The position numbers and the translations under genes are program-made. A DNA stretch of 40,276 nucleotides from positions 1 through 40,276 of the forward strand of contig CAMYKY010000048.1 of assembly GCA_947259165.1 (NCBI GenBank), read 5' to 3'. Under the pieces are notes generated by a model. It was not told the origin of the DNA, did no database searches, and saw nothing but the letters and a program-made list of their open reading frames with translations. This document shows, one piece after another, positions 14,389 to 23,439 of this stretch (the stretch's first letter is position 1; every line of letters starts with the position of its first letter). This DNA is from an uncultured Acidobacteriota bacterium. Lineage in GTDB: Bacteria; Acidobacteriota; Vicinamibacteria; Marinacidobacterales; SMYC01.

Positions 14389-17166
14389 TCACCCAGAAGG
14401 CAGCGCGTAGACGAGCATACGACCGCTCGCGGTGAAGATGGCGAACTGGTTCGGGGCGGAGCCCGCGACGACGGCGATCGCGGGTTCGTGTTGCAAAGGA
14501 AGCTCCATCTCGGAAGTCATCGTCGCTTCGTCGAGGTCGGTCCGATAAACGCGAACCGTTCTCCCTGAGACGACGACCACGGCGCCATTGCGAAGCATGC
14601 TCACGGACGGCTCCGCCAGATCGGACGCGACGATGTAGGTGTTCTCGCTATCGAGCCAATGGAGCGCGACTCCCTCGAGCATCGTCACCGCCACACGACT
14701 CCGCGTGTGGGGTTGGGCAACTCGGAGTCCCGTGATCGCCGAGTGCATCTTGAACTGCTGCGGAATCAACAAGGCCGGACGATCTCCGCGTTGGGCCTGC
14801 TGTCCAATCTTGAACACCAGCAGCTCGCCAGACCAGCGCTCCCACGTCTGCCCCACGATGACGTATTGATTCTGACAGGCCAGCGTCATGTGAACGGCTT
14901 CTTCCGGTCTGGTCCAATCGGCGAGGTCCGCTTGGTGAGCTCCGGCATCGTCATACGTGCTGACAATGAGGCGCTCCGCGTGGTAGCGCAGCGCAACCCA
15001 CGTTGGCGCAAGATGCGACAACGCCAACATCCCGCGCGGCAGCCATCCTGGGTCGCCGGCGACGGTCTCGGCTTCGAGGACGTCGCGCGAGGCGGCGAAA
15101 ATCTTCGGCGCGAGCCCTCCGCCAAACGCGTGCCGGAGGATAACACTGCGGTGTCCGGTGGCGTCGAGCTCCATCGTCACCGGCACGATCGCTCGCGTCG
15201 AGGCTTCGTCGTCTGAGCTTTCGAGTGGCCAGCTCAGACGCTCGAATCTGCCGCTCCAGTTACCGCGGTAGAGGAGGAGCTCGTCGCGATGGTGACCGAG
15301 TGCGAAGAACAGTCGTCCTTTCGACTTCACGTCGAACCAGCGAACCGAGCTCGACAGCTCGAACGAACGCACGAGCTCGGGTACCGGGCTCGAACCCCGG
15401 CGTCGCGGCGGGGTCGCTCCACGATAGGCCTTCGTGTCGAGATAGCGACTGCCGTCCCGCTTGAGCAGACGATCTTCGGGCGCCAAGCGATACAGGTGTT
15501 CCAGCAACCGAACCGCTTCGTCCCGCGAGGCCTTGTCGAGCCGCATAGAAATTTTTCGACGGGAGAGATCGGCCGCCTCGTGACGCACGCGTGCATTTGG
15601 GTAGGACGACGCCGCCGTCGACAAACACGCGACGAGACTCTCAATCAAATGAACCGGCGTCTCCACATCGAGGCGTTTCAAAAGCGTTTCGGTCCGCGTG
15701 TGGAGACCTTCCCGTGCCTGAAGGGTGACCTGCCGTTTGAGGCATTCGCTCGCCTGGCGCGAGTGCGGCCAACCGTCTTCGACAATTGCCAGCGCCTCCT
15801 CGACGTTGTCGAGTTTTGTTTCGACGATACGGGAAGCGCCGAGACGGTCGCTCGTCGCCAAATGCTCGTCGCGAGCACGCTCGAATGCGGCACGCGCCTT
15901 CAACGGCTGTTCAATCTCGAGGTGGGCGTCTCCTACCTCTTCCCACATCTCGAGCTCTTCGTAGATTTCCAACGCCTCTCGGTAGTAGCCACCGGCCTGA
16001 TAGGTCCGCGCGGCAATCAGTGATTTGTGCAGGTGTCGTTGATAGATCTCCGCCGCTTCACGGAAGTGTCCTCCCTCTTTCAACACCGCGGCAGCGGTCT
16101 CGAGATCGCCGATGAGCTCTGCATAAATGTAGGCCGCTCGGCGGTGACGGCCCAAACGTTTTTCGCGGTTTGCGAGCTCCCGGTATTTCGCGAGAAGTTT
16201 CTGCTGAAGATCAAAGGGCACGTCCCATGGGTCGAGCGGCTGTCCGCCACCGAATGCGTCGAGCTCGAAGTCGACTCGCCGGGCGGTGAGGTGTCCGCTA
16301 GCGGGCGCGAGGCCGCGATGGGTTCCGCCTCCCAATGGCAACGCGTGCTGAAGTCCCTTTTCGGCATCCGAGTCGAGCAGGTCGATGAGACGGTGCAGCT
16401 CCTTGTTCCGCAGATGCTCGAGCTCCTGCGACACGTAACGCAGTCTTTCATTGGCCCAATCATCGAGACGATCGACCCACGTCGGTGAGCTCGCCCCGTC
16501 GGAGACGCGGCGAGTCAGGGCTCGCGCCCCCCACGCGATCGGCTCGATGGCCCTCCGTTTCAAGTCCTGCAGGCGCCCCTGGCCAGGCTCGTCGGGCGAC
16601 GGCGGAATCTCATTGACCGACGCCGAGCCGATAGCCTGCTGTTCCTTCTCGAAGAATGCTTCGAACGAGATCGGCATATCGAGCGAGACGGAAACAATGC
16701 GCTTGTTCCACGCGGGCCCAAGCGACGGCTCCCGCCATCGACCCCGCGAAACCGACGGAAACGCGAACAAATCCGATAGCTTCAGAGCTTGGTCCTTGCT
16801 GAAGCCAACCCACCCGAGGGCCGGATGCACGATCGAGACGTCGTGGCGCAATAGAGGCTCGAGGTCCCGCAGCGGTAGAGGAGGATCGAGGATGGCGTCG
16901 ACCGGTAGCAAAAGGCGGGTGCCCAGGCAGCCAAACGCTGTGCCCGCAGGCTTGGTCTCCAAAGAAGTCTCGGGCGGCAGTGCCGCGAGGAGCCCGACCG
17001 CTCGCGGCAACACATAAAGCGTCACCGCGTTTTGCACCGTGTCCGAAAGACGCCATCGGGCAATCTCCTCGAGCCACTGAGCGGGGTCGGTCCCACCAAG
17101 AAGCCACGCGCACGCCTCACGCACCGGGGCTTCCACCCGTCGGATGTCGAGCTCGACCTGGATCAT
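14389..17166 (-). CDS. Large ternary-system protein: N-terminal bpX-like domain, helical repeats, C-terminal beta-propeller
   Basis: This is the last gene of the MoxR cluster, at 925 residues. Residues 1-180 form an alpha/beta domain (VELDIRRVEAPVREACAWLL, TGTRLLLPVD-like strands). Residues 318-575 are TPR-like helical hairpins (AAAVLKEGGHFREAAEIYQRHL, AGGYYREALEIYEELEMW, EQPLKARAAFERA). Residues 595-925 are repeated beta strands (LFFALGHHRDELLLY, NQYVIVGQTWERWSGELLVF, NGAVVVVSGRTVRVYR, QFAIFTASGRMLVYAL) consistent with a beta-propeller. No enzyme motif is visible. By context it is a beta-propeller/bpX partner of MoxR-vWA-beta-propeller ternary systems, probably a scaffold or sensor acting with the ATPase. 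It starts 10 bases after the preceding gene. The exact bpX class is uncertain. Confidence 0.75.
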   Translation of the reverse strand: MIQVELDIRRVEAPVREACAWLLGGTDPAQWLEEIARWRLSDTVQNAVTLYVLPRAVGLLAALPPETSLETKPAGTAFGCLGTRLLLPVDAILDPPLPLRDLEPLLRHDVSIVHPALGWVGFSKDQALKLSDLFAFPSVSRGRWREPSLGPAWNKRIVSVSLDMPISFEAFFEKEQQAIGSASVNEIPPSPDEPGQGRLQDLKRRAIEPIAWGARALTRRVSDGASSPTWVDRLDDWANERLRYVSQELEHLRNKELHRLIDLLDSDAEKGLQHALPLGGGTHRGLAPASGHLTARRVDFELDAFGGGQPLDPWDVPFDLQQKLLAKYRELANREKRLGRHRRAAYIYAELIGDLETAAAVLKEGGHFREAAEIYQRHLHKSLIAARTYQAGGYYREALEIYEELEMWEEVGDAHLEIEQPLKARAAFERARDEHLATSDRLGASRIVETKLDNVEEALAIVEDGWPHSRQASECLKRQVTLQAREGLHTRTETLLKRLDVETPVHLIESLVACLSTAASSYPNARVRHEAADLSRRKISMRLDKASRDEAVRLLEHLYRLAPEDRLLKRDGSRYLDTKAYRGATPPRRRGSSPVPELVRSFELSSSVRWFDVKSKGRLFFALGHHRDELLLYRGNWSGRFERLSWPLESSDDEASTRAIVPVTMELDATGHRSVILRHAFGGGLAPKIFAASRDVLEAETVAGDPGWLPRGMLALSHLAPTWVALRYHAERLIVSTYDDAGAHQADLADWTRPEEAVHMTLACQNQYVIVGQTWERWSGELLVFKIGQQAQRGDRPALLIPQQFKMHSAITGLRVAQPHTRSRVAVTMLEGVALHWLDSENTYIVASDLAEPSVSMLRNGAVVVVSGRTVRVYRTDLDEATMTSEMELPLQHEPAIAVVAGSAPNQFAIFTASGRMLVYALPSG

Positions 17167-17176
17167 CGTCGGCGCC

Positions 17177-19876
17177 TCATGAGATCCGCCTCACGATGCG
17201 TGCGATCTTCTCGAGCATGCCGTCCGGCGTTTCGGTATCGACACGGCCGGTGAAAAAATCGGGACCGCACAACGTGCCATCTGAGCACCACGCCGCGATT
17301 TCCCATTCGCCCACAACCAGGCTGACCTCCTCGAGATCGGGGTCACTCGACTTCAAGTGCAGGAGCCCACGACTATCCCAATACGCTCGCGTACCGTCGC
17401 TCCACGTCGCAACGGATAGCTCGCAACCAAATTGCGTCGCGACAGGCTGCGGTGTGAATGCGACCGGCCGGCCCGCACCTGCCTCGCGACGTGGGTTTAG
17501 ATGGATCACGCGTCCCTCGGGTACGTGCATCCCGAGCCACTGCCCCTTCGGAGATCGCAGCTCGAGGCGACCATCCAAAGTCGCGCTCACATGAGTGAAT
17601 CGGCGCCGCAAACTCCGAGTGGGGACATAGGCGGCTCGCGCGTCGAGCCAACGGACCGGAGAGACCGGCAGTTTCCTCAGCCGCAGCTTCTCGAGATCGA
17701 AGCACGCGAACGAGCCATCGGTCGCATTCGCCAGGACCCGACTGCCATCTTTCGATATCCCCTCGACGTAGGAGACGTCTCCGGCGAGCAGCAGCTCCCC
17801 GGTGGCTCTGCGGATTCCATCGCCGCGCACGAGGACGAGCGGGCCTTCGTACGCCACGCTGTCGAAGACCTGGATGACATCCTCAGGCGCGACCCCTTCG
17901 ATGGGAACGCGCTCGAGCGCGAGCGACAACCCATCCCAACACATAGCGTGCCAACCGTTGCCCGCGAAGTAGCGTCCACGGGCCCAGAGCAACTCACCGG
18001 TGTCGAGCTCAGAGAGAAGTTCGCCGCTTTGCGGATCGATAGCCTCGACGCCGCGCGCAAAGACCAACAAGATCACGCCGGGCACGTACTGCGCCCCAAG
18101 AACGTCGGAGCTCACGGCGCGCTCGACCGTGCGCACTTCTCCGCCGGCGGTGACCGTCACCAGTCGCACGCTGCGGTTGAGCAATTTGACGAGAATAATT
18201 TCAGTGCCCGTTTGCTCGACGAGCACCGTTTTACCCTTCGGAAGCCCCGCCGTTTGCTGTCTCGCCCCGTGCTTGCGCCCCGACCACACCAGCAAGCGGC
18301 CGTCGCGCATCGCACACGCTCCGCCCCCCTTGGCGTTGTTGACGATGTGCTGCACGCGACCCCGTACCGGGAAAAGAAACGGAAACGGTCGTGTCCCGAG
18401 AATGACCGGCAAAGCCGGGTCGTGGTCCGGATCCACTATCGGCTTCGACCGCGAACGCTCGGAGGGCATAATCGACTTCAGTTCGAGCGTCGCATCCGAC
18501 AACGGCTTGCCGTCAAGCGACGGGTACTCGAACAGGCGGAAGCGTCCCGCTCGCGCGACCGTAGCCACATACAGCCTATCCAGATTTTGTACGCGCAAAC
18601 AGGCCCGGAACTCAGGGTCGAGGGTCGCGTCCGCTTCGGTGATGACGATGCTTTCGTCCGCTCCGTCTCGCTTTTGGTGCGATAGGAACTCGGCCAATGC
18701 CTTCCCAGGATGTAACTCGGTGCCGAGCACACCCAAGTGCTCGGTAATACCCTCGCGGGTGAGCAGGTCGACCTGCTCCACGTGAACGCCGCGCGCTCGA
18801 TAAATGGCGACCTCACGCTTTCGGCTTTGAACCGCCACGAGCGCGAGTGCCACCGCGGTCGCGAACACGCGCGGGACGCCCCACAGCCGAATGCCGGTGT
18901 CGAGGAGCAGAGAGAACCTCCCTTCCGGTTTTTCGCCGGGTGGCTCTCGCTTCACATACAGAGCTTCGTTCAGCGCGACGCGGACGGCCAAGGTCAGATC
19001 GTCGTAGGCCAGTTCGCTGAGAAGCAGACGGTCGAGCGCGCCCCGGTTCGAGATGTCGGCGACGCCGCCGCTCGGCGCTTCATCGCGAGGCAGTACGTGA
19101 TGGCGTAGATAGATCGCCGCCATCAAATCGCGGGTGAGCTTCGCAAGGCCGGCGAAGCCATCGTCGCGTTCGAGCTCCGACAGTAGCCGACGCGCCTTGA
19201 CGGATGCCGCGATGTCGTCGACCTCCGCTTTCGTGGGGAGCTCGTCGAGACCGGTAGCGAGCCTCAAACTGAACGCGCGAGCATCGAATTGTTTCCAACC
19301 GCGACCGAGAGCTTCGACGTCGCTCAGTAGACGTGACGCGGATCGCCACGACGGCCGCATCCAACCCGTCCCCTCGAGAGCGCCCGACTCCAGATCGTGG
19401 AGGAGATCCCAGGCTTCGTCGGCAGAGCACACCCTAGCCTCACCGGCGAGAAGCGCCTCTGCCAATCCGGCCTTGCCTTTCGGCTCACGCAACGACGAGA
19501 CGTTTTGAAGCGACAGGGTCGCCACGACGTCGGCAAGATCGTCGAGCGCTTTCTCGATCCGGACGCTCATCTGACGTCTGAGCCCGCCCAAGTCCTCGAC
19601 CGACGTCACTTCTTCGAGGACGGCCGGGCCAAGCATCCACGACCCATCCGGGGTTTTGCCTTTGAGCGCCGCCAGCATCAAGATGATGCCGCCGAAAGGA
19701 GGCAGGCCGTTGACCGCAAGCTCGCGAAGGATCGATTCGACTTCCTCTCGAAACGCAACCGTAGAGCCGTCATACCAGACGATGACGCTTCCGTCCCTCG
19801 TCCACTGCCACGGCGATGACGGAGAGGGTACGAAATACGAGAGCCTCTCCCTGGGGTCGCGACTCTGGTAGCTCAA
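17177..19876 (-). CDS. Large ternary-system protein: bpX1-like N-terminus, degenerate vWA-like domain, beta-propeller
   Basis: An 899-residue protein. Residues 1-75 begin DPRERLSYFVPSPSSPWQW and include VIVWYDGSTVAFREEVESIL and GLPPFGGIILMLAAL, a compact domain I take to be bpX1-like. Residues 80-315 are mostly helical. Residues 318-470 look like a von Willebrand A fold: LLLDTGIRLWG at the MIDAS position, then a helix, a strand, and SIVITEADATLD near the end. The MIDAS DxSxS is not intact (DTGIR), so metal binding is doubtful. Residues 500-880 are propeller strands (RDGRLLVWSGRK, DGSFACFDLEKLRLRKL, LDGRLELRSPKGQWLG). The start is TTG in a TTGA overlap with the preceding stop, implying translational coupling. 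It probably acts with the MoxR ATPase. Confidence 0.75.
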   Translation of the reverse strand: MSYQSRDPRERLSYFVPSPSSPWQWTRDGSVIVWYDGSTVAFREEVESILRELAVNGLPPFGGIILMLAALKGKTPDGSWMLGPAVLEEVTSVEDLGGLRRQMSVRIEKALDDLADVVATLSLQNVSSLREPKGKAGLAEALLAGEARVCSADEAWDLLHDLESGALEGTGWMRPSWRSASRLLSDVEALGRGWKQFDARAFSLRLATGLDELPTKAEVDDIAASVKARRLLSELERDDGFAGLAKLTRDLMAAIYLRHHVLPRDEAPSGGVADISNRGALDRLLLSELAYDDLTLAVRVALNEALYVKREPPGEKPEGRFSLLLDTGIRLWGVPRVFATAVALALVAVQSRKREVAIYRARGVHVEQVDLLTREGITEHLGVLGTELHPGKALAEFLSHQKRDGADESIVITEADATLDPEFRACLRVQNLDRLYVATVARAGRFRLFEYPSLDGKPLSDATLELKSIMPSERSRSKPIVDPDHDPALPVILGTRPFPFLFPVRGRVQHIVNNAKGGGACAMRDGRLLVWSGRKHGARQQTAGLPKGKTVLVEQTGTEIILVKLLNRSVRLVTVTAGGEVRTVERAVSSDVLGAQYVPGVILLVFARGVEAIDPQSGELLSELDTGELLWARGRYFAGNGWHAMCWDGLSLALERVPIEGVAPEDVIQVFDSVAYEGPLVLVRGDGIRRATGELLLAGDVSYVEGISKDGSRVLANATDGSFACFDLEKLRLRKLPVSPVRWLDARAAYVPTRSLRRRFTHVSATLDGRLELRSPKGQWLGMHVPEGRVIHLNPRREAGAGRPVAFTPQPVATQFGCELSVATWSDGTRAYWDSRGLLHLKSSDPDLEEVSLVVGEWEIAAWCSDGTLCGPDFFTGRVDTETPDGMLEKIARIVRRIS

Positions 19877-20595
19877 AGCTCTCGTCCTGCGCGCCGGGAC
19901 GCACCCGCAAAGGCATCGTCGGCGATCTCGCTGAGGCTACCGTCGCTTCTCCACAGAGCGAACGCGTTATCCCGCACGCCAAGCCAGGAGCGGACGACAC
20001 TAACGCCAACCGGCGGTGACCACGCGTAGCCCGCGGGCGTGGCGATACCGCCTTCCAGAATGTAGTGAGTTGCGGGAACCGACGGCCGCGGCTGGCCACG
20101 CACGAGGACCTCGCCGCGCGCTTCGTTGAGCACGAAGCGAAGTGGCGACAGTCGATGCGCTGGAGCCCGGAGCAGCAACTCCCGAAACGCCTCGACCCTG
20201 CAAAGCAGAATCTCTTCGCAATCTTCGCGAAAACGCCTCGACGGGTTGCGGACGAGCTCCAGCCTGGCTGTCCCCGGCAGCTCACCCGGAAGAGCCGCGC
20301 TCGGAACGCTCACGGAGAGCCACTCTCGAAGCGGGATCCAACGAACGTTCGGAAGCCTTTCGACAGGCAACAGTCTACCGGCCGGGCACAGGCGATCGTC
20401 TCGCACAATCTCGTAAAAACGACTCGTCGGGACCAGAGCGAGGATGCTTTCGAGCCCGGCCTCCGTGCCCGCACCGCGAGCCCAAACGAGCTCGCTCCGC
20501 CCGTCGAGCTCGCCGATCCTCACCTCGCCCACCGCGTAGAGCTTGGCCAGAACCTCGACCTCGGATCGGCGCAAGGATAGAGCCCAGTCCGTCAA
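19873..20595 (-). CDS. Ternary-system accessory protein (bpX-type, class uncertain)
   Basis: A 240-residue cytoplasmic protein with no signal peptide or membrane segment, inserted between the MoxR ATPase and the vWA-like protein. Visible features are beta-rich strands in the first third (AVGEVRIGELDGRSELVWARG), a repeated 'hydrophobic-P-LREWL' region (NVRWIPLREWLSVSVP) and a conserved-looking C-terminal half (HYILEGGIATPAGYAWSPP, VRSWLGVRDNAFALWR). No catalytic motif is seen. Position in the operon is the main reason to assign it to the ternary system. Start TTG at 20595; the ribosome site is weak. It overlaps the next gene by four bases (TTGA). An ordinary hypothetical protein is the alternative. 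Confidence 0.65.
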   Translation of the reverse strand: MTDWALSLRRSEVEVLAKLYAVGEVRIGELDGRSELVWARGAGTEAGLESILALVPTSRFYEIVRDDRLCPAGRLLPVERLPNVRWIPLREWLSVSVPSAALPGELPGTARLELVRNPSRRFREDCEEILLCRVEAFRELLLRAPAHRLSPLRFVLNEARGEVLVRGQPRPSVPATHYILEGGIATPAGYAWSPPVGVSVVRSWLGVRDNAFALWRSDGSLSEIADDAFAGASRRAGREL

Positions 20596-20653
20596 GAGAG
20601 ATTCACCACGGGCGTGCCAGCTTCAAGGGCAGGAGAAGACATAACGCATACAG

Positions 20654-21817
20654 CTAGGTGAGCTCGGGGAGTTTTCTCCAAAGATCCGAGACTTGCCCCG
20701 TCAGTAGCTCTCGTTTGTCAGCGTCGCTCACCCACTGACAACGACCGTCGAGAATGGCGAGGCGATCTCGAAGATAGGACCGGTCTTCGCTGGCGCTCGG
20801 GTCGGGATTCGGCCCGTTCTCGTTTCGGTCGATTTGGCTCGCAATGGCTGCGAGCTCTCGCGCAAGCTCTTCGGCGTCGGGCTCGTCGCCGCCGCGCGCC
20901 CTCGGATGATCGGCGTCATCCACTTCGAGATCCCTCAGGCTCTGCTCCACCAACTCGCGCAGAACCTCTTGCTGTTCTTCCGTCTCCCAAGTGAACCGCA
21001 AGACCCACAGGTCGGTCGTGCGAGCCGAGAGCCGACCGCAAAGAATCGCACTTGCGGCAATAGCGTTTTGGAGCTTGACCGCGCGACGATCCGAAACCGG
21101 GATCCCCGCCTGTCGGATACGGTGCACGAGCTCGACGTAGCGCTTTTGAATCGGCGCGAGATCGACACGCGGGAGCAGACCTTGAAGCGCTTCGACCTCG
21201 TCGAACCCGAACGCCGCTTCGGGGGATTTGCCGGCTTCGAGCTTCCATCCGGCGAGTAGCACTTCGGGAAGGCGCTCTTCGGCCACGTTGTCGCAATGGA
21301 CCCGCAGAAGAAAGCGGTCGTAGAGCGCCTTCAACGCGTCGTCTTCCGGCGTGTGGTTGCTCGCGCCTACGAACATGAGCGCTTTGAGCGGACGAGTCTC
21401 CCGGCCTCGACGAAACACCCTCTCGTTGAGGGCCATCAGCAGACTATTGAGGATAGCGCTGTTCGCGTTGAGCAGTTCGTCGAGAAACACGAGATAGGCC
21501 TCGGGCAACATCCCCTCGGTGTTGGTGATGAGCTCGCCTTCGCGGAGTTTGCGAATGTCGAAAGGTCCGAAAAGCTCGTTGGGCTCGGTGAACCGTGTCA
21601 AGAGATAGTCGAACGTGTGACCGCGAAGACGCGCGCTCAAGTCGTGCACGAGAGCGCTCTTCGCGGTTCCCGGCGGTCCGAGCAAAAACAAATTCTCACC
21701 GCCGACGAGACAAATTCCGAGCAAGTCGATGATCTCGTCCTTGCCGACGAACGCGTTTTTCATCGGATCGAGAACTTCGGTTCCTAGGCGTCTACCGTAG
21801 GCGAGAGATTCCTTCAT
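20654..21817 (-). CDS. RavA/MoxR-type AAA+ ATPase
   Basis: A 387-residue AAA+ protein. Walker A is GPPGTAKS (47-54), Walker B LVFLDEL (109-115, D113 and E114), and sensor 1/arginine-finger motifs are FVGASNH (149-155) and LYDRFLLR (165-172). TRFTEPNELFGPFDI (74-88) and AILNSLLMALNERVFRRG (121-138) match the RavA branch of MoxR ATPases. MoxR proteins work with vWA partners to remodel or activate client complexes using ATP. The vWA-like partner here is probably the 899-residue protein two genes downstream. The C-terminal part (290-387) is an acidic linker plus a helical domain. The ATG overlaps the preceding stop (ATGA), indicating co-translation. Confidence 0.93.
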   Translation of the reverse strand: MKESLAYGRRLGTEVLDPMKNAFVGKDEIIDLLGICLVGGENLFLLGPPGTAKSALVHDLSARLRGHTFDYLLTRFTEPNELFGPFDIRKLREGELITNTEGMLPEAYLVFLDELLNANSAILNSLLMALNERVFRRGRETRPLKALMFVGASNHTPEDDALKALYDRFLLRVHCDNVAEERLPEVLLAGWKLEAGKSPEAAFGFDEVEALQGLLPRVDLAPIQKRYVELVHRIRQAGIPVSDRRAVKLQNAIAASAILCGRLSARTTDLWVLRFTWETEEQQEVLRELVEQSLRDLEVDDADHPRARGGDEPDAEELARELAAIASQIDRNENGPNPDPSASEDRSYLRDRLAILDGRCQWVSDADKRELLTGQVSDLWRKLPELT

Positions 21818-22428
21818 GAGGCGTTCAGTGTCTCCATGATCTTCGGCGCGAGCTCGGGGTAGGCGCCAAGGGCGTCGCGCACCGCGCCGGCGACCCGGGG
21901 ATCCTCGAGACGAACGAGGTCCCTAGACTCGATCACTTTGTCGATATACAGGCCCCGGAGACAAGAGTTATCCCAAAACGTCAACCTCTGAGGGCATTCG
22001 ATTCCGGGAATCCCGACGGATGACAGCGGCCAATCTGCCGCGAGCCGGCGCGTCACGTCCAAGACAGGATCGCCGGGCGCCACCCGCTCCGCAAGCCGGT
22101 AGAGACTCGGCAGATAGGCGAGCGCAAGGTCGACGGAGTAGTCCACTTCGGGCCCATGGGGGCCCTCATAAACGTCCAAAAGGGTTTCGCGAGCCAAAGC
22201 GGCGGGCGCATCGCGAAGCGTCAAGAGCTGGCACGTTTGATAGAGCTTTCGTGCCGCCCAGTAAGCGGTTTCGACAATAAGGTCCGGGGCGCCCGGAGAT
22301 AACTCCGCTCGGTAGAGGGAGTCATGCTCCCGGAGCAAGACTTCGACCTCGTCGACGCACTCCGGTGGTGGCTCGACGGAGACGACGACGACACCGCTTT
22401 CGCGCAGCGCCCGCAGAAAGTCTTGCAT
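21814..22428 (-). CDS. First gene of the MoxR cluster, bpX-type accessory protein (class uncertain)
   Basis: A 204-residue soluble protein, helical in the centre (TAYWAARKLYQTCQLLTLRDAP, DLALAYLPSLYRLAERV) with a short basic-acidic N-terminus (MQDFLRALRESGVVVVSVEPP) and a conserved-looking C-terminal DNSCLRGLYIDKVIESRDLVRL. No enzyme signature is visible. It overlaps the MoxR gene by four bases, so its dosage is tied to the ATPase; I infer it is a partner or adaptor. GAGGAAG lies about 12 bases before the ATG. An 84-base gap separates it from the alpha/beta hydrolase gene upstream on the same strand. Confidence 0.65.
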   Translation of the reverse strand: MQDFLRALRESGVVVVSVEPPPECVDEVEVLLREHDSLYRAELSPGAPDLIVETAYWAARKLYQTCQLLTLRDAPAALARETLLDVYEGPHGPEVDYSVDLALAYLPSLYRLAERVAPGDPVLDVTRRLAADWPLSSVGIPGIECPQRLTFWDNSCLRGLYIDKVIESRDLVRLEDPRVAGAVRDALGAYPELAPKIMETLNAS

Positions 22429-22512
22429 CCGATGAAAGCTTCCTCATCTCAAAGAGTAGCGCATTTCCGGAGACGATGGCAGCGGGTCGTGTCGGTGTGT
22501 CGCCGCACGACG

Positions 22513-23403
22513 TTAGCGAGCGACGATGGATTGCAGAAGGGGCAGCACCGGTTCGAGTTGCAGTCTCTCTCGAAGCCACACCGCGCGATCTCGCACCGAC
22601 GCCAGATCGTTGAACTCATGCCCAGTCGCGTACCAACGAACATGGGGTGCGCGAGCGGCAGCCTCGAAGGCAGCAGCCGCACCGGCGCTGATGAAACGGT
22701 CGTAGCGCGCAAACTGAAAAAAAACGCTCCCCGGCTCGGCATCGCCCACGAAACGCTCAGGACTCAAAGGCAAGATGAAAGCGCGATAAGCCCTGAGTTG
22801 TTCTTCGCTGTAGTTGCTTTCGATTCGCTGCCACATCTCAGTCGGGTAGCTGGTGTCGCGATCCACGAGGTTGGGAAGACCGCCGATGAGCACAAAGGCG
22901 CGCGCACGTTTCTCGACTCCTGCGATCGCACCGCCCCACGTGGCGCCGAGGCTGTGGCCTACGTAGCCGAGCCGGCCCACGGCGACATTGTTCCTGGTGG
23001 TCAAGAGATCGAAACCTCGTCGAATATCGACGACGAGCTGCACGTAGGTATCACGCGTGTTTGCTGGATTCTCGAATCCGTCACGCGCACCGTCGAAATC
23101 CGGTCGCATGTGAGGCGTGTCGATCAAAAGAGACACCGCGCCGGCCTTCGCGTACACGATCGCTTCGGAAATGAACTCGCTCCGATTTCCCTGCCCCCAG
23201 TGAACGAACACGATGCCGGCGTACGGCCCCCTACCGAGGGGCGCAATCAAATAGGCAGGAACGCGGCCTCCGTGCGGGCTCTCGTAGGAGATCTCACGAA
23301 AGTTGACACCCTCGACGAGCTCCGCGGGCGACTCCTCGACGGCAAGCGGCTTCTGCCGGTCATAGTCGAACTGCGCGAGCAACAACAAAAGCAGGACGCC
23401 CAT
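22513..23403 (-). CDS. Secreted or membrane-anchored alpha/beta hydrolase (dienelactone hydrolase/esterase-like)
   Basis: A 296-residue alpha/beta hydrolase with a short hydrophobic leader (GVLLLLLLAQ), so it may be exported or anchored. The triad is readable: nucleophile S151 in GHSLGA (149-154), D235 in ARYDRF and H262 in TGHEFND. FVHWGQGNRSEF (66-77) forms the oxyanion strand-turn region. Likely activity is ester or acyl hydrolysis, with substrate unknown. The start is well supported by GGAGGTGAT just before ATG. It lies 36 bases after the membrane-protein gene and 84 bases before the MoxR cluster, all in the same direction. It could therefore belong to that cluster or simply be a neighbour. 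Confidence 0.85.
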   Translation of the reverse strand: MGVLLLLLLAQFDYDRQKPLAVEESPAELVEGVNFREISYESPHGGRVPAYLIAPLGRGPYAGIVFVHWGQGNRSEFISEAIVYAKAGAVSLLIDTPHMRPDFDGARDGFENPANTRDTYVQLVVDIRRGFDLLTTRNNVAVGRLGYVGHSLGATWGGAIAGVEKRARAFVLIGGLPNLVDRDTSYPTEMWQRIESNYSEEQLRAYRAFILPLSPERFVGDAEPGSVFFQFARYDRFISAGAAAAFEAAARAPHVRWYATGHEFNDLASVRDRAVWLRERLQLEPVLPLLQSIVAR

Positions 23404-23439
23404 CGATCACCTCCGTGTCGTCAAAGGACTGCGCGGCAT

